NCBI GenBank assembly: GCA_025526915.1
Contig: JAHLKH010000022.1
Span: 1 to 64,000 of the forward strand
Reading direction: 5' to 3'
Length of the DNA: 64,000 nt
Origin: Entophlyctis helioformis
Lineage: Eukaryota; Chytridiomycota; Chytridiomycetes; Chytridiales; Chytriomycetaceae
Part shown: one piece after another, positions 13,383 through 23,844 of the stretch
Layout of the letters: each line of letters starts with the position of its first letter
Numbering within the stretch: position 1 is the stretch's first letter
Notes under the pieces: generated by a model
Databases searched by the model: none
What the model saw: only the letters and a program-made list of their open reading frames with translations
Told to the model about the DNA's origin: nothing
Program-made: the position numbers and the translations under genes

Positions 13383-13462
13383 GCATCGTGCTGGTCTGGC
13401 TGCGGTGCCTGCGCTGGTGGTGCCAGCGGCGGCGGGCCGCTGCTTGCACTGCCGCTGTTCAT
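7483..13462 (-). CDS. Tricalbin / extended synaptotagmin (TM hairpin, SMP domain, six C2 domains)
   Basis: ER-plasma membrane tether and lipid-transfer protein. Exons: 13462-13144, 13045-11809, 11734-11020, 10912-9715, 9614-7483; 1,866 aa. The N-terminus is Q/P-rich. A hydrophobic hairpin follows at about residues 195-232, then an SMP domain (begins near WLNLFLYKFW). I count six C2-like units: GVLRLSIFEGKQL; GIISVVVHQAKDL; AVLKVNIVKAEKL; a divergent FRMRITGAKL unit; GILSVDILEAKGV; QVTLEIVAARGL. Units 1, 3, 5 and 6 keep (S)DP-type calcium-loop residues; unit 2 looks degenerate. The C-terminus is disordered. It is longer than yeast Tcb1-3 (roughly 1,200-1,550 aa). Intron phases all match. Confidence 0.93.
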
Positions 13463-13729
13463 GGCCGTTGCTGCGGGTGGTTGTTGGCAGTTGACGTGTT
13501 GTGACTAGGCGGGCAAGATTGGCGCCGGCGCCTGGTGGAGATGCCACTGCCTGCCAGAGATGCCACACGCAGCTGTGCACGCCGGCCGAGTGCAAATAGA
13601 GCGGATCTGTATTGGGGCTTTGCAAGGGGACACAGATCAGGGCGGGCAGGCGGGCATGAGCGCCGCAAGCAGAACATGTAACGTGGATGCAGAGGGCGTA
13701 TGATGCACAAGGCGAGACTGGCTGCGAGA

Positions 13730-15120
13730 TCACTCCTCCTTGATCTTGTTGGGCGTCGCGGCCTTGGTGCCGCTGGAGATGCGGCCGTAGCCGCCGTCCT
13801 CGTGCGCGTCGACCTTGCCCTTGAAGCGGCTCGTGACCGACGAGATCATGCGCGTGAACCAGAACAGGTTGAGGCCGTTCAGGATCACGTTGGCGACCGC
13901 GTACAGCAGGAACATGTGCACGGGCACCTCTTCCCAGCGCTGGAAGCAAGTGTCTGGCATTGCATGGGCAAGGTGTGCGTTAGGCCCGACTGCTTGGCAG
14001 ATGGATGCACGGGCGTATGCACAGACGGGTGCACGGGCGGATGCACCGACGGATGCACAGACGGGTGCCAGTGACTTACAGAAGAAATGGCCCGACTGGT
14101 ACAGGCCAAAGACGATGCGGACGAAGAAGAAGGCGGCAAGAAGGATCATGCCGTTGATCCACTGCAGACGAGATCCAGTCAGGCCGGTCTTGTCGCAGAA
14201 CCAGTGGATGTTTAAGAAGATTGTGCTGGATCGTGTCGAGATGCATGTCAGCATTCGGCAGTCCAGCCGTTTGGCGCTCATGCAGGCAGATGGAGAGAGG
14301 CGGTACCTGATTTCGAACATGAGGAAGACGCTGCCGTAGTACTGGAGGAAAGGTCTCTGCGGGTTGGAATGCAGCAGAGGCAACGGCAGAGTAAGCAACG
14401 GCAGCGAGCCAGCCGCATGGATTCGAGGCGATCATGCAGATCCGCGCCAACCAGCCAGCCAGCCAGCCAACCAACCACTCACAAAGGAAAAGGTGAAGAC
14501 GGTGAAGCAGGCGAGGCCGTGCACGACAAAGCCGATGCCCGACTCCTGGATGTAGTAGAGCGACACGAGCGTGTCCCACAGAAAGTATCTGGACGCAGGC
14601 AGGCAGCGCAGGCAGGCAGCGCAGGTCAGCAAGCGGTCGTCATCCATTGACCCGTCGGTTTGGCGCGGCGAGCGGTGGAATGGTAGCGGCACGCGGCGAT
14701 TGTTTCGGAAACACCGACATGGACTGCGGGACTGCCCGACGGCGACGGCGACGGCGACTGCTCCGACAGACAAGGCAGAGTGACAGACGGGCGGACCGGC
14801 GGGCAGACTCACCCGCAGGCAATGGCGTAGACGACGCCGGCGTAGTAGGTGTAGCCAAACAGCTTGTCGTCGGCCAGCTCCTTGGTGAAAAACAGCGGCG
14901 CCGCGAGCAGCGGGATGGTCGCCGTGACGGCCGACGACACAATGTGGATTCTCCACGACGCCCGCTTGATGGGCGACAGCTTGGTGTAGAACGGCGACGC
15001 CTGCGACAGCATGCCGCCCACCACCATCAGCGTCTGGCACGCCACGGCCGCGAGCACCATCTGCCAAAAGTGCGTCTCGAGGTGCTTGACGCCAAGCATT
15101 TCCCAGGTGGTCGCCGACAT
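13730..15120 (-). CDS. TLC-domain (TRAM/LAG1/CLN8) multipass membrane protein
   Basis: Exons: 15120-14813, 14588-14483, 14356-14307, 14225-14080, 13953-13730; 277 aa. Several hydrophobic helices fit the TLC fold. Conserved-looking pieces include YAIACGYFLWDTL, GFVVHGLACFTVF with the family histidine, NIHWFCDKTG, and a last helix NVILNGLNLFWFTRMI followed by a charged tail. Length and layout suit the TLCD4/TMEM56-type proteins rather than ceramide synthases, which are longer. The substrate is unknown. The start at 15120 (MSATTWEML) was chosen over the longer in-frame 15201 because the extra residues look non-coding. Intron 4 carries a 12-nt minisatellite. Confidence 0.85.
14003..14068. repeat. 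12-nt minisatellite in TLC gene intron 4
   Basis: About 5.5 copies of a GGATGCACGGGC-like unit, with variants GTATGCACAGAC and GGGTGCACGGGC. It fills about half of the intron 13954-14079. Confidence 0.85.
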
Positions 15121-15793
15121 GTCGCTGATGATGAGGTTCGGTTGATGGAAAGGTGGCAAAGATGGCCGGGAAAAAGGACGTTCTCGCCTGCTCCACCGCA
15201 TGCAAATCTGCTGGTTTCAGATCTTGGGTCCGGTGCCTACGCATGGCCGCAGAGCAAGGATTGCTCGCTTTGCGCTCGAGTGCATAGAGGAGCTGACTGC
15301 GTCTGCGTCTGCATCGTCACCGCTGCTGCTGTGAGGACAAGATCCACTCGACGCGATTGTCCAACAAGTGCCATTGCAACTCATAGGAATGTGGGACATG
15401 CACCGACACGGCATGCCAAGCGCGTCGCTGTTGCTGGTGCGGTAAGCTTGGCGGGACATGGGGCGAAGCATACACTGCAGAGCAGACTGGCCGCATTGGC
15501 TGAGCTGATCTGGGCTCTGGACAACCACAAAGCGAGCAAGCAATTGTGACAATGCAGACAATACTGGACGATTGTCCTTGAGCTCTCGTGGATTGGCTCT
15601 CCCTGTGCATGCTGAAAGTAGCGTCCAAGATGGGCAGGGTGCATCCCAATCAGGAGCCTCCCAATCAGGCACACCATTGCACAATAGCAATCCACGGCAG
15701 GCACCGTATATAAATGCAGATGCCCTCCCCGCCCAAGCTGTCGATCGTCAACCATTCAGTCAGCAAGCACCCAAGTGCCTACAGCCACCAAGC
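15121..15793. other. divergent intergenic region
   Basis: This 673-nt gap separates the TLC gene (minus) and the ankyrin gene (plus), which diverge from it. The plus-strand promoter elements are listed separately. Nothing else is recognised. Confidence 0.5.
15646..15714 (+). promoter_or_regulatory. CCAAT pair and TATA box of the ankyrin gene
   Basis: Two CCAATCAGG motifs, at 15646 and 15661 (15 nt apart), precede TATATAAA at 15707-15714. The TATA box is 80 nt upstream of ATG 15794. It lies inside the longer open frame that begins at 15572, which argues that translation starts at 15794. Confidence 0.7.
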
Positions 15794-17941
15794 ATGCCTC
15801 GTAAATCTGTTCTGCTCGGTTCGCCTCGCTTCCATTCAGCCCTGTCGGTTCAGCGGCTCCGCCAACGCTCGCAGCAATCTCGCCATGCCCCATTTACGGC
15901 TGTTCCCACCGCGTCTGTGGACGACGTTGGTGCTGCTCTTGCAACCATCGACTGGCAGATTGGCCTCCTCGTCTCCGTCGGCCGTGCTCAAGATGTCCGC
16001 ACCGTGCTTGCCAAGTACCTCGCCCCTCTGTCGCAACCAGCCATCGCACCGACGCCTTCAGCCAAACTTCAGCCACAAGCACGGCGCGCAGTGGCCTTCT
16101 CTCCTGGTGCGGCTGCACTCAATCTCCGTGTCACTGACTTGTGGTGCGAGCTTCCCATGGAGCTGCGGGTGATGGTCATCAGGGCTGCCGGGCCACTCAC
16201 CATGTTCCTGCATGGCTTGCTTGGGCCAGCCGAGTGGCTCAGCAACGCCGCTATTCGGTCCATCTGGATCGACGCCTTTGACATGGACTGGCAGGGCAAT
16301 CTCTCACTGCTGCCGTCCCCAGTCGACGCACTTCCCATCGACGACCTCATCCACGTGCACAGTCGCGACATGTACGAGCGACTCTGCGACCGATTCCCAT
16401 CCCTCTCAGACTCGAACCAAGGCTTTCTTAGAGGCGACGCGATGCTCGATTGCTACGAGTCTGAAGCAGCACCTGTTGATCCGATGGAGCCGTACCGCCT
16501 GTGCCACATCCCGATGCGGCACGGATGGTTTGATGCGCTTTGTTTCCAGCACCCGATTGCCATGGGCCACATGGCGATCGTGTACGGCCATGCTGCCCTG
16601 CTGTCGCACCTTGCTTTCACGCTGCAGACTGTTACTCTCTCGCACTACGAGCTGCTGGCAGACGCTGAACAGTCGCCGAGCAACGCCACGATCGGATGTC
16701 TGGCCATTGACTACGCAGCACGACGCGGACATCTCGAGATTGTGCAGATGCTGCACGATGCAGGCAGTTTGTCATGCTCGCACCTGGCCATGGACTATGC
16801 TGCTGGCGGCGGCCACATGCACGTGTTTGAGTGGCTGCACTCCAACCGATCCGAAGGATGCACCACGCTGGCAATGGACAATGCTGCGCGCGGCGGCCGG
16901 CTGGATGTGGTCAAGATGCTGCACCAGACCCGCACGGAGGGATGCACCGTGGCTGCCATGGACGCTGCCGCGGCCAATCGCCACATGGATGTGCTGCAGT
17001 GGCTGCACGAACACCGCACAGAGGGATGCTCGAGCAATGCCATGACAAACGCAGCGTATGCCGGACACCTCGATGTTGTTCAATGGCTTCATATCAACCG
17101 ACCGCACGAGGCAGGATCCGAGGATGCGATTGACATGGCGGCCATCGGCGCACACGGGGATGTGGTCCAGTGGCTCCACTACAACCGGGCCCAAGCGTGC
17201 ACGACGGACGCCATGGACTGGATGGCGTCGCACGGCAATCTCGCCATGCTGCAATGGCTGCATGCCAACCGCCACGAAGGATGCACAAGCGATGCAATGG
17301 ACTACGCCGCCGCCAACGGCCATCTCCCAGTGGTTGAGTGGCTGCATGCCAACAGACGCGAGGGATGCACGACGTGGGCCATGGACCGAGCCGCTCGCAA
17401 TGGCCATCTGGACGTGGTGGCGTTCCTGCACGTCCACCGTCGCGAAGGATGCACGACAGCGGCGATGGACAAGGCAGCCAAACGCGGCCATCTGGGCATG
17501 GTCCGGTTCCTGCACGTCCACAGGAGTGAGGGATGCACGACGGCTGCGATGAACAAGGCAGCCGGGCGAGGACACCTGCATGTTGTGCAGTTTCTGCACG
17601 CACACCGCACCGAGGGATGCACGACGGATGCCATGGACTTGGCGGCACGCGGCGGCCACGTTTCGATGCTCGAATGGCTGCACACACACCGCCGCGAGGG
17701 ATGCACCGTGCACGCGATGGACGGGGCCGCGTCGCAGGGCCACTTGGCTGCCGTGGAGTGGCTGCTCAAGCACACGTACGAAGGGTGCAGCCGCCGCGCG
17801 TTTGAGGGCGTCAATGGCCGCGACGTGCGCATGATCCGGTTCCTAATGCAGCACTACATGCGCGAGTTCTGCGAGTGGTGCGCTGACCAGGACGTGGACG
17901 TTGTTGCCGCCATGATGCGCTTCCTGTCCCGCACGGCGTGA
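15794..17941 (+). CDS. Ankyrin-repeat protein with F-box-like segment, intronless
   Basis: A single-exon protein of 715 aa. Near residues 112-140 is a short F-box-like helix set beginning LWCELPMELRVMVIRAAGPL. From about residue 290 to 690 runs an array of about a dozen ankyrin-type units of about 33 aa with the consensus EGCTT-AMD-AA--GHL-VV-WLH-HR. Such proteins are numerous in chytrids, oomycetes and amoebae. If the F-box-like part is real, the protein could be an SCF substrate receptor, but that is inference. Start 15794 (MPRKSVLLG) was chosen because a TATA box lies inside the longer upstream frame. Confidence 0.85.
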   Translation: MPRKSVLLGSPRFHSALSVQRLRQRSQQSRHAPFTAVPTASVDDVGAALATIDWQIGLLVSVGRAQDVRTVLAKYLAPLSQPAIAPTPSAKLQPQARRAVAFSPGAAALNLRVTDLWCELPMELRVMVIRAAGPLTMFLHGLLGPAEWLSNAAIRSIWIDAFDMDWQGNLSLLPSPVDALPIDDLIHVHSRDMYERLCDRFPSLSDSNQGFLRGDAMLDCYESEAAPVDPMEPYRLCHIPMRHGWFDALCFQHPIAMGHMAIVYGHAALLSHLAFTLQTVTLSHYELLADAEQSPSNATIGCLAIDYAARRGHLEIVQMLHDAGSLSCSHLAMDYAAGGGHMHVFEWLHSNRSEGCTTLAMDNAARGGRLDVVKMLHQTRTEGCTVAAMDAAAANRHMDVLQWLHEHRTEGCSSNAMTNAAYAGHLDVVQWLHINRPHEAGSEDAIDMAAIGAHGDVVQWLHYNRAQACTTDAMDWMASHGNLAMLQWLHANRHEGCTSDAMDYAAANGHLPVVEWLHANRREGCTTWAMDRAARNGHLDVVAFLHVHRREGCTTAAMDKAAKRGHLGMVRFLHVHRSEGCTTAAMNKAAGRGHLHVVQFLHAHRTEGCTTDAMDLAARGGHVSMLEWLHTHRREGCTVHAMDGAASQGHLAAVEWLLKHTYEGCSRRAFEGVNGRDVRMIRFLMQHYMREFCEWCADQDVDVVAAMMRFLSRTA
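16680..17790 (+). repeat. Ankyrin-encoding tandem repeat, about 99-nt unit
   Basis: DNA copies of the 33-residue ankyrin unit, diverged but recognisable by the recurring GAGGGATGCACGACG-like and GTGG-CTGCA blocks. Confidence 0.8.
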
Positions 17942-18037
17942 ATGCGCGGAATGTCTTGGAATGAACGTGGCCCTTCTAATTGTCTGTCTCGGCTGTCTCG
18001 GCTGTGTCTCTGTGTTTGAGCGCCATTGCCGCGCCAG

Positions 18038-18119
18038 CCAATCGGGTGGCTCGGCCGGGTTTTGGCGCTCCAAGCCGATTGGGTCGCGCCAACTGTTCTG
18101 CAGGCGAGCCAGTTTAAAA
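18038..18119 (+). promoter_or_regulatory. CCAAT / ATTGG pair and TATA-like TTTAAAA
   Basis: CCAAT at 18038-18042 and an inverted ATTGG at 18078-18082 stand upstream of TTTAAAA (18113-18119). That element lies 56 nt before ATG 18175 of the DsbA-like gene. The layout fits a core promoter with two NF-Y/HAP-type sites. Confidence 0.5.
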
Positions 18120-18174
18120 GCTGACCGGGTTCGCTCCCCACCCCAACCACAGCCCCCGCCACCCAAACACCAAC

Positions 18175-18346
18175 ATGTCCGCAGCAGCCAAGAGTGCCAT
18201 CAAGAAGACCTTCAACGTCAGCATCGTGTCTGACATTGCCTGCCCGTGGTGCTACATTGGCAAGCGCCGCTTCGACACGGCCATTGAGACTTTCAAGGCC
18301 AACGGCCACCAGGATGTCGAGTTTGTGATCAACTATCAGCCATACG

Positions 18347-18382
<36 letters not shown>

Positions 18383-19191
18383 TCTGGCTGCAGTGTACTG
18401 ACATGACTGATGCTCTGGTGCCCGCTATGGCTTGTGGCATTGCAGCTCCACCCCTCGCTCGACAAGGTCGGCGTGCCCAAGATGAAGCTGCTGACCGACA
18501 AGATCGGCCCGCAGTTCCCGGTATGTCTCTCCGTTTGCCCGTTTGCCAGATCTGCTGCTGATGGCGCTCGCGACGGAGATGCTGACACCAAACCGTTTGC
18601 ATCCACAGCGCATGGCTGCACACACTGAAGACACGGCCAAGTCGGTCGGCCTGCATCTCACACACGACGGCATGACGTCCACGTGAGTCCACGCCGTCCA
18701 TGCAGCCATGCCATCCATCCAATCCCACCTCGCAATGTTGCGATCGCACAGACTGACACGCATCATCCAACAGCACGTTTGACGCACACCGGCTCATCTA
18801 CCTCGCTGAGAAGACTGGCATTCAAGAAAAGGTCGCATGGCAGCTGTTCCTCGCATACCACGACAAGGCGCTCAACATTGGCGACGACGACGTGCTTGCC
18901 GACTGCTTTGCGGCAGGCGGCGGCGATCGTGCGACCGCACTCGCGTTCCTCAAGTCGACCGAAGGTGTGGATGTTGTGCGCCAACGCGAGGCTGACGTGC
19001 GCCGCCGCGGTGTTCGCAGCGTGCCCAACTTTAGCATCGACGGCCAAGAGGTACGTGGAGCGTTGCTGGCCATGTGGAGAGACGGCGGCGTGTTGGCTAA
19101 CTGCGTTGCCATGCTTTTGCAGATTGGCGGTGGCCAGGAGCCGTATGTGTTTGTCAAGCTGTTTGAGCGTCTGCTTGCCGGCAGCAACTGA
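18175..19191 (+). CDS. DsbA / FrnE-type thioredoxin-fold oxidoreductase
   Basis: Exons: 18175-18348, 18446-18520, 18609-18682, 18774-19050, 19123-19191; 222 aa. The N-terminal beta strand leads to a CPWC redox motif (Cys23, Cys26) in DIACPWCYIGKRRFD, followed by a helical insertion and, near the end, VRSVPNFSIDGQ, the cis-proline loop of DsbA/GST-kappa/FrnE proteins. Length is normal for the family. There is no signal peptide, so it is probably cytosolic. The substrate is unknown; FrnE-like and 2-hydroxychromene-2-carboxylate isomerase-like functions are both possible. Intron 1 begins inside a (GT)16 repeat. Confidence 0.9.
18349..18380 (+). repeat. (GT)16 microsatellite at a 5' splice site
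   Basis: It starts exactly at the first base of intron 1 of the DsbA-like gene (exon ends ...TACGAG). The first GT is the in-frame donor. Confidence 0.95.
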
Positions 19192-19291
19192 TCTTGACAA
19201 TGAAGACCCATGTATGAACACACCCCGACTTGTGCACTTTTACAAACTTGCCAACAATCGGATCACCAAATCTTTTTTGACCCGATCCACG

Positions 19292-22110
19292 ATGTTCAGG
19301 CGAGCTGCTCTCTGTGCTGTGTCGGCGCACAGAGCTGCACCGGCACTCAGAGCTGCACCGGCACACAGAGCGGCATGCGCATCAGTGCCCGTGGCAGCCG
19401 CACTCTCTAGATCGCCAGCATCCCTGTCTGTTCCCGCACGACGCAGCTTCTTTTCGGCCACAAACGTCACCTTGACAACGCCTGCTGCTGGTGTCAGAGG
19501 CGGTGCTGGCTCTTCGCCATCTGGACAAGCAGCAACGACTCCACCAACACCAACGCCAACACCAACACCAACACCAACTCCGTCGCCTGCAGCATCGTCT
19601 GCAACGGCTGATGAGAATGTGCAGCATGCCGTCGTCAGGTAAGACACTGTGCCGCTTCCTGCGAGCAAGCGTCCCGTGAACACAGGTCATCTGACTGGTC
19701 ATCTGCGATGGTCACGGCATCTGGGCACTGGCACACGGCCAACACAAACACCTCGCTGTGTGGCACGGGCATGCAGCACCTTTGATCTGTTCTCGATCGG
19801 TGTTGGCCCGTCGTCTTCCCACACTGGTGAGTGTCGCCAGCCAACCCACTCGCTGCCGTCGCTTGCTGATCGCCGTTTTGATGACAGTTGGTCCGATGCG
19901 TGCTGCCAAGATCTTTGTCGAGGACCTGCTTGAACTCGGTAAGCACGCCTTGGATGCACGCCTTGGATGCCACAAGAGACTAACGTTCGCATCCATGTGC
20001 ACCAGGCGTGCTTGAAAAGACCAAGCAGATCCGCATTGATTTGTACGGATCACTTGCGTTAACTGGTGTTGGTCACGGCACACCAAATGCCATCTTGGTA
20101 CGTGAGCAGCCAATACCTTGCACACTCGCTGCATGACAGACCGTCGAATGGCGCGCTGACATGAATGCGGCTCTCCCAGATGGGGCTCGAGGGTGAAACA
20201 CCTGAAGGCGTCGACACCACGTCCATCTTGCCACGCGTGGACATCATGTACAAGCAAGAACGTCTCAATCTGAACGGCCGCTACACTATCGCATTTATTC
20301 CATCCAAGCATCTCATTTTCCGTGAGTAGCAGCGTGCACCTGTTGCATGTCGCATGCTGACTCGGTCATGCGTGCACACAGACTATCACGACTCGTTGCC
20401 GCAACATCCCAACGGCATGCGCTTCTCTTCCTTTGACGAAAACGGCGATCTGGTTCGTCTCATGCCACCATGTGTATTGCACTCTATCCATCCCCATCTC
20501 CGTCTGCTGACAGCCCTCGCCCATCAAACAGATTGCGACAAACGAGTTCTTTAGCATCGGTGGCGGCTTTGTTGTCAACGAAGACACCAAACTTGCCAAC
20601 GCGTTCTTCTTGGACCCGCGTGTTGACCATGCAAGCAACGTCGAGATGCCGCCAGACGTTGACCCGGTGCCGATTGCCGGCGTCGACGCCGACCACCACA
20701 ACGCGCTCACGCACTCCAAGGAGCAATCCAAGACCATCACAGCCGCTCTGCCGTTCCATGATGCCGAGTCTCTGCTCAAGGTCTGCGAGCGCGAGAACAT
20801 GTCCATTGCTCAAGTTGTCTTCCGCAACGAGCTCCAAGTACGCCAATCTGTCCTGCTGTTGTATCGCTGGCATGTTATTGGATGAGCTTGCTGACGTGCG
20901 CCGGTTGGCTGAGCAGTGGCGGACGGCCGAAGAGATTACTGCTCGCACTCTCAACATCTGGAACGTCATGAACACGAGCATTGCTGTGAGTGTGGGGTTG
21001 CACAATGGCGGCATGGTGGTCCGCGGTGTACTGACGGCCGCCTTGACAGAACGGCATCTCGTCGACAGAAGAGTACCTGCCTGGCAAGCTTCATGTGCGC
21101 CGTAGATCGCCGGCTCTCTACAAGCGTCTGATGACAGGGTGAGGCATGCTGTTCTTCATCGCCGCAAACGAGGAGCAATGCCCCAGGACACTGACAGCGA
21201 GCTTCCTGGATGGCAGACTGGCCGATTATGCTGGATTCTCTGGAGCACCTGGAACAAACGGCGCATCGCCCCTGATGCCGGCTGGAAAGGGCGGCGATGA
21301 GTCCAAGAAGAGCAACTCCATGTCGCTCGCACATGGCATCTCGCCCGTGCGTCCCTTCCGTCGCAATCTGCCTGCTCTTGACTGGATATCTCTGTATGCT
21401 CTGGCTGTGAACGAAGGTGGGCGGGGACTGCGCGGTGTCCATGCCATGCTAGCAGTCATTGCACTGACACGCATTGTCCACAGAGAATGCTGCCGGAGGC
21501 CGCGTTGTGACTGCACCAACCAATGGCGCGGCTGGCACCATCCCGGCGGTGCTCAAGTACTATCTCGAGTTCATTTGCCCATCGCGTGGACAGATGGAGC
21601 ACGACATTGTCGAGTTTATGCTAACAGCCGCAGCCATTGGCATGCTCTACAAGCGCGGCGCAAGTATCTCGGCTGCCGAGATGGGATGCCAGGGCGAAGT
21701 CGGCGTTGCGTGTTCAATGGCGGCCGGCGCCTTGACTGCCGTGCTTGGCGGCACAGTCGAGCAGATTGAAAACGCGGCCGAGATTGGCATGGAGCACAAC
21801 CTCGGCCTCACGTGCGATCCGCCCATGGGCCTTGTTGTCATTCCGTGCATCGAGCGGAATGCTCTTGCTGCTGTGAAGGCCGTGACTGCGGCTCAGCTTG
21901 CTATGAACGGCGACGGCACGCACCGCGTCACGCTCGACAACGTCATTGCCACAATGCGCCAGACTGGCATTGACATGATGTCCAAGTACAAGGAAACGTC
22001 CGAGGGCGGTCTTGCGGTGAGTGCCTGGCCTTGGTTCCTGCTCGAGTCGCGTGGGACGTGTCTGACGGGCGTGAACTCTCCTGGTTCAGGTCAATGTGCC
22101 TGTGTGCTGA
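19292..22110 (+). CDS. L-serine dehydratase, iron-sulfur (bacterial SdaA) type, likely mitochondrial
   Basis: Converts L-serine to pyruvate and ammonia using a [4Fe-4S] cluster. Exons: 19292-19638, 19777-19826, 19888-19938, 20006-20097, 20180-20321, 20382-20452, 20532-20837, 20917-20985, 21050-21138, 21187-21416, 21484-22016, 22090-22110; 666 aa. Beta-domain motifs: [40 protein letters not shown]. Alpha-domain motifs: [18 protein letters not shown], cluster cysteines in [13 protein letters not shown] and [15 protein letters not shown]. The first 60 or so residues are rich in R, A and S, like a mitochondrial presequence. The protein ends in Cys, and in bacterial enzymes the C-terminal Cys folds into the active site. 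Here the last exon is 21 nt and encodes that tail. The family is uncommon in fungi, so an old bacterial origin is likely. Confidence 0.93.
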
Positions 22111-22147
22111 GCAGCCAAAATGAATGTTTTCTTGACTTGACCACAGA

Positions 22148-23260
22148 ATGCAAGATCCATACCATGCACAGCCGTCTTGGCGCCAGGGCGAGATGCCAGG
22201 GCACCAGCGGCGTGAGAGCCGTGCATCAGCATCAGCATCAGCATCAGCAACGGCCACGAGCCCGAGACGCACGCCGCGATCCGTGTCGGCGATGGGCATG
22301 CCTGAACACGCTGCTTCTCACGCAGCATTCGACGTGTCAGCAGCCTACGGCAGACAGCCGTCGATACGCGGGTCGTACACAGCTGCTGGGCCGGCTGCGT
22401 CTGCATCGCCGGCAATGGCCCCAGGCCGGCCGTCGCTGCTGATCAGGCAGCCGAGCCAGACACCGTCGAGCGCCAGCAGAAGCTCGAGCCCCAGCGGCCG
22501 AGGACGCATGTCGCTCAAGCCACCGTCGCGGTCTGGCCATTCGCGCATGCCGTCGGGCGAGTCGGGCGTCAGCGGCGTCAGTGGCGTGAGCGGTCTCAGT
22601 GGCCTCGACCGCATCAGCAATCGCACAAGCACAGTGCAGCCGCCGCTCATGTCGCCGTTTGGACCCGTTGCGACGCCGTTTACTCGCACCATCCAGCTTG
22701 CATACGATGCAGCCAGTCCGCAGGAAGCGCTGATCGGCAGTCCCTCTGCAGTGCGCGGCATGGGGCCGGAGTATGGCAAGTACAGCACCGACCCGGCCAG
22801 CAGGCGCGAGTGGGAGACCCGCTACACGGCGATGCTCGACGCGGTCGGATCGACGCACGACGAGGTGCGGCTACTGATCAAGATGCAGCGGGTGGTCGCC
22901 AAGCTGGCGCACAAGCACGAGGCCAAGATCGCCAACGACCTGCGGCTGTGCAGGGGCCTGCGCGCGCTGGAGCAGAAGCTGCTGCAGGGCTGCGAGACGG
23001 CAAATCCGATTGTGGAGATGGAGCTGCAGGACATGCGCGAGGTGGTGGGGCTTGTGCTCGACCGGGTGCTGGACGCCAAGGTGGCCACGCTGCGCGCGCA
23101 GGTGCCGCTCATGCAGCGCGAGGCTCTTGTGCACGGCAGCGACGTGTTCCGGGCGATGCTTGCAGCCAGCGACGGGCTGCTGCGCAGATACGAGTGGCTG
23201 CTGAGCGAGCGCGCGGGCCTGGGCCTGGTTGCGTCTGCGGACGATCGCTCGGCCAGCTGA
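22148..23260 (+). CDS. Uncharacterised protein, disordered N-terminus and helical C-terminus
   Basis: A single open frame of 370 aa starting only 37 nt after the serine dehydratase stop, on the same strand. Residues 1 to about 175 are low-complexity (S, A, P, R) with an SASASASA run. From about residue 215 to the end it is strongly helical and charged ([13 protein letters not shown]..., [33 protein letters not shown]). I recognise no family. Codon use and the ordered helical half support a real gene. The tight spacing means its promoter lies in the serine dehydratase gene or the two share a transcript. Confidence 0.6.
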   Translation: MQDPYHAQPSWRQGEMPGHQRRESRASASASASATATSPRRTPRSVSAMGMPEHAASHAAFDVSAAYGRQPSIRGSYTAAGPAASASPAMAPGRPSLLIRQPSQTPSSASRSSSPSGRGRMSLKPPSRSGHSRMPSGESGVSGVSGVSGLSGLDRISNRTSTVQPPLMSPFGPVATPFTRTIQLAYDAASPQEALIGSPSAVRGMGPEYGKYSTDPASRREWETRYTAMLDAVGSTHDEVRLLIKMQRVVAKLAHKHEAKIANDLRLCRGLRALEQKLLQGCETANPIVEMELQDMREVVGLVLDRVLDAKVATLRAQVPLMQREALVHGSDVFRAMLAASDGLLRRYEWLLSERAGLGLVASADDRSAS

Positions 23261-23459
23261 GCGCAGTGGCGGTTGCTTGCGGTGTACGGCGGTTGCTTAC
23301 GTTGCACGACGGTTGCTTGCGGTTGCTTCAGCTGCTGCGTCAGCTGCTGCTTCAGCTGCTGCCTCAAATGCGTGGCGCCACTCGTTGCACCGCAGCAAAA
23401 GCTTCTTTCGCCCGTTTTGCGTCGCTTGCCCCCAAACCAACCATCCAATACACCCGCCC

Positions 23460-23808
23460 ATGATCGTTGAGCTCGCCGTCGCCGCCAAGTTCCTCGCTGC
23501 GTTCGCACCGGCATCGCACCAGGAGCTGTTCCGCACTGCGCTGTGCACACACCTGGCCTCCCGCTACGCCGGCCACTGGTACGAGGCGTCGCCGGAACGG
23601 GGCTCGGCATACAGAGCCGTTGCCGTGCGGTCAGGCGTGCCCGACCCGCTGCTGCGCCGTGCGGCCGTCGAAGCCGGGCTGCCCGTCGCTGCGCTGCTGG
23701 CGTCCATGCCGCAGGACCTGACGCTGTGGGTCGACCCCTTTGCCGTCACCTGCCGGCAAGGCGACAAGTTCATCACCACCCTGTGGGCCGCCCCCTCGGC
23801 CCACCACC

Positions 23809-23844
<36 letters not shown>

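Noticed and set aside
16772..17773. 333-codon minus-strand repetitive frame
   Set aside because: It is the antisense of the ankyrin repeats; the regularity comes from the repeat unit.
16680..17790. Regularly spaced repeats that might be taken for a CRISPR array
   Set aside because: Units are contiguous 33-codon ankyrin repeats in one open frame, with no unique spacers, in a eukaryote.
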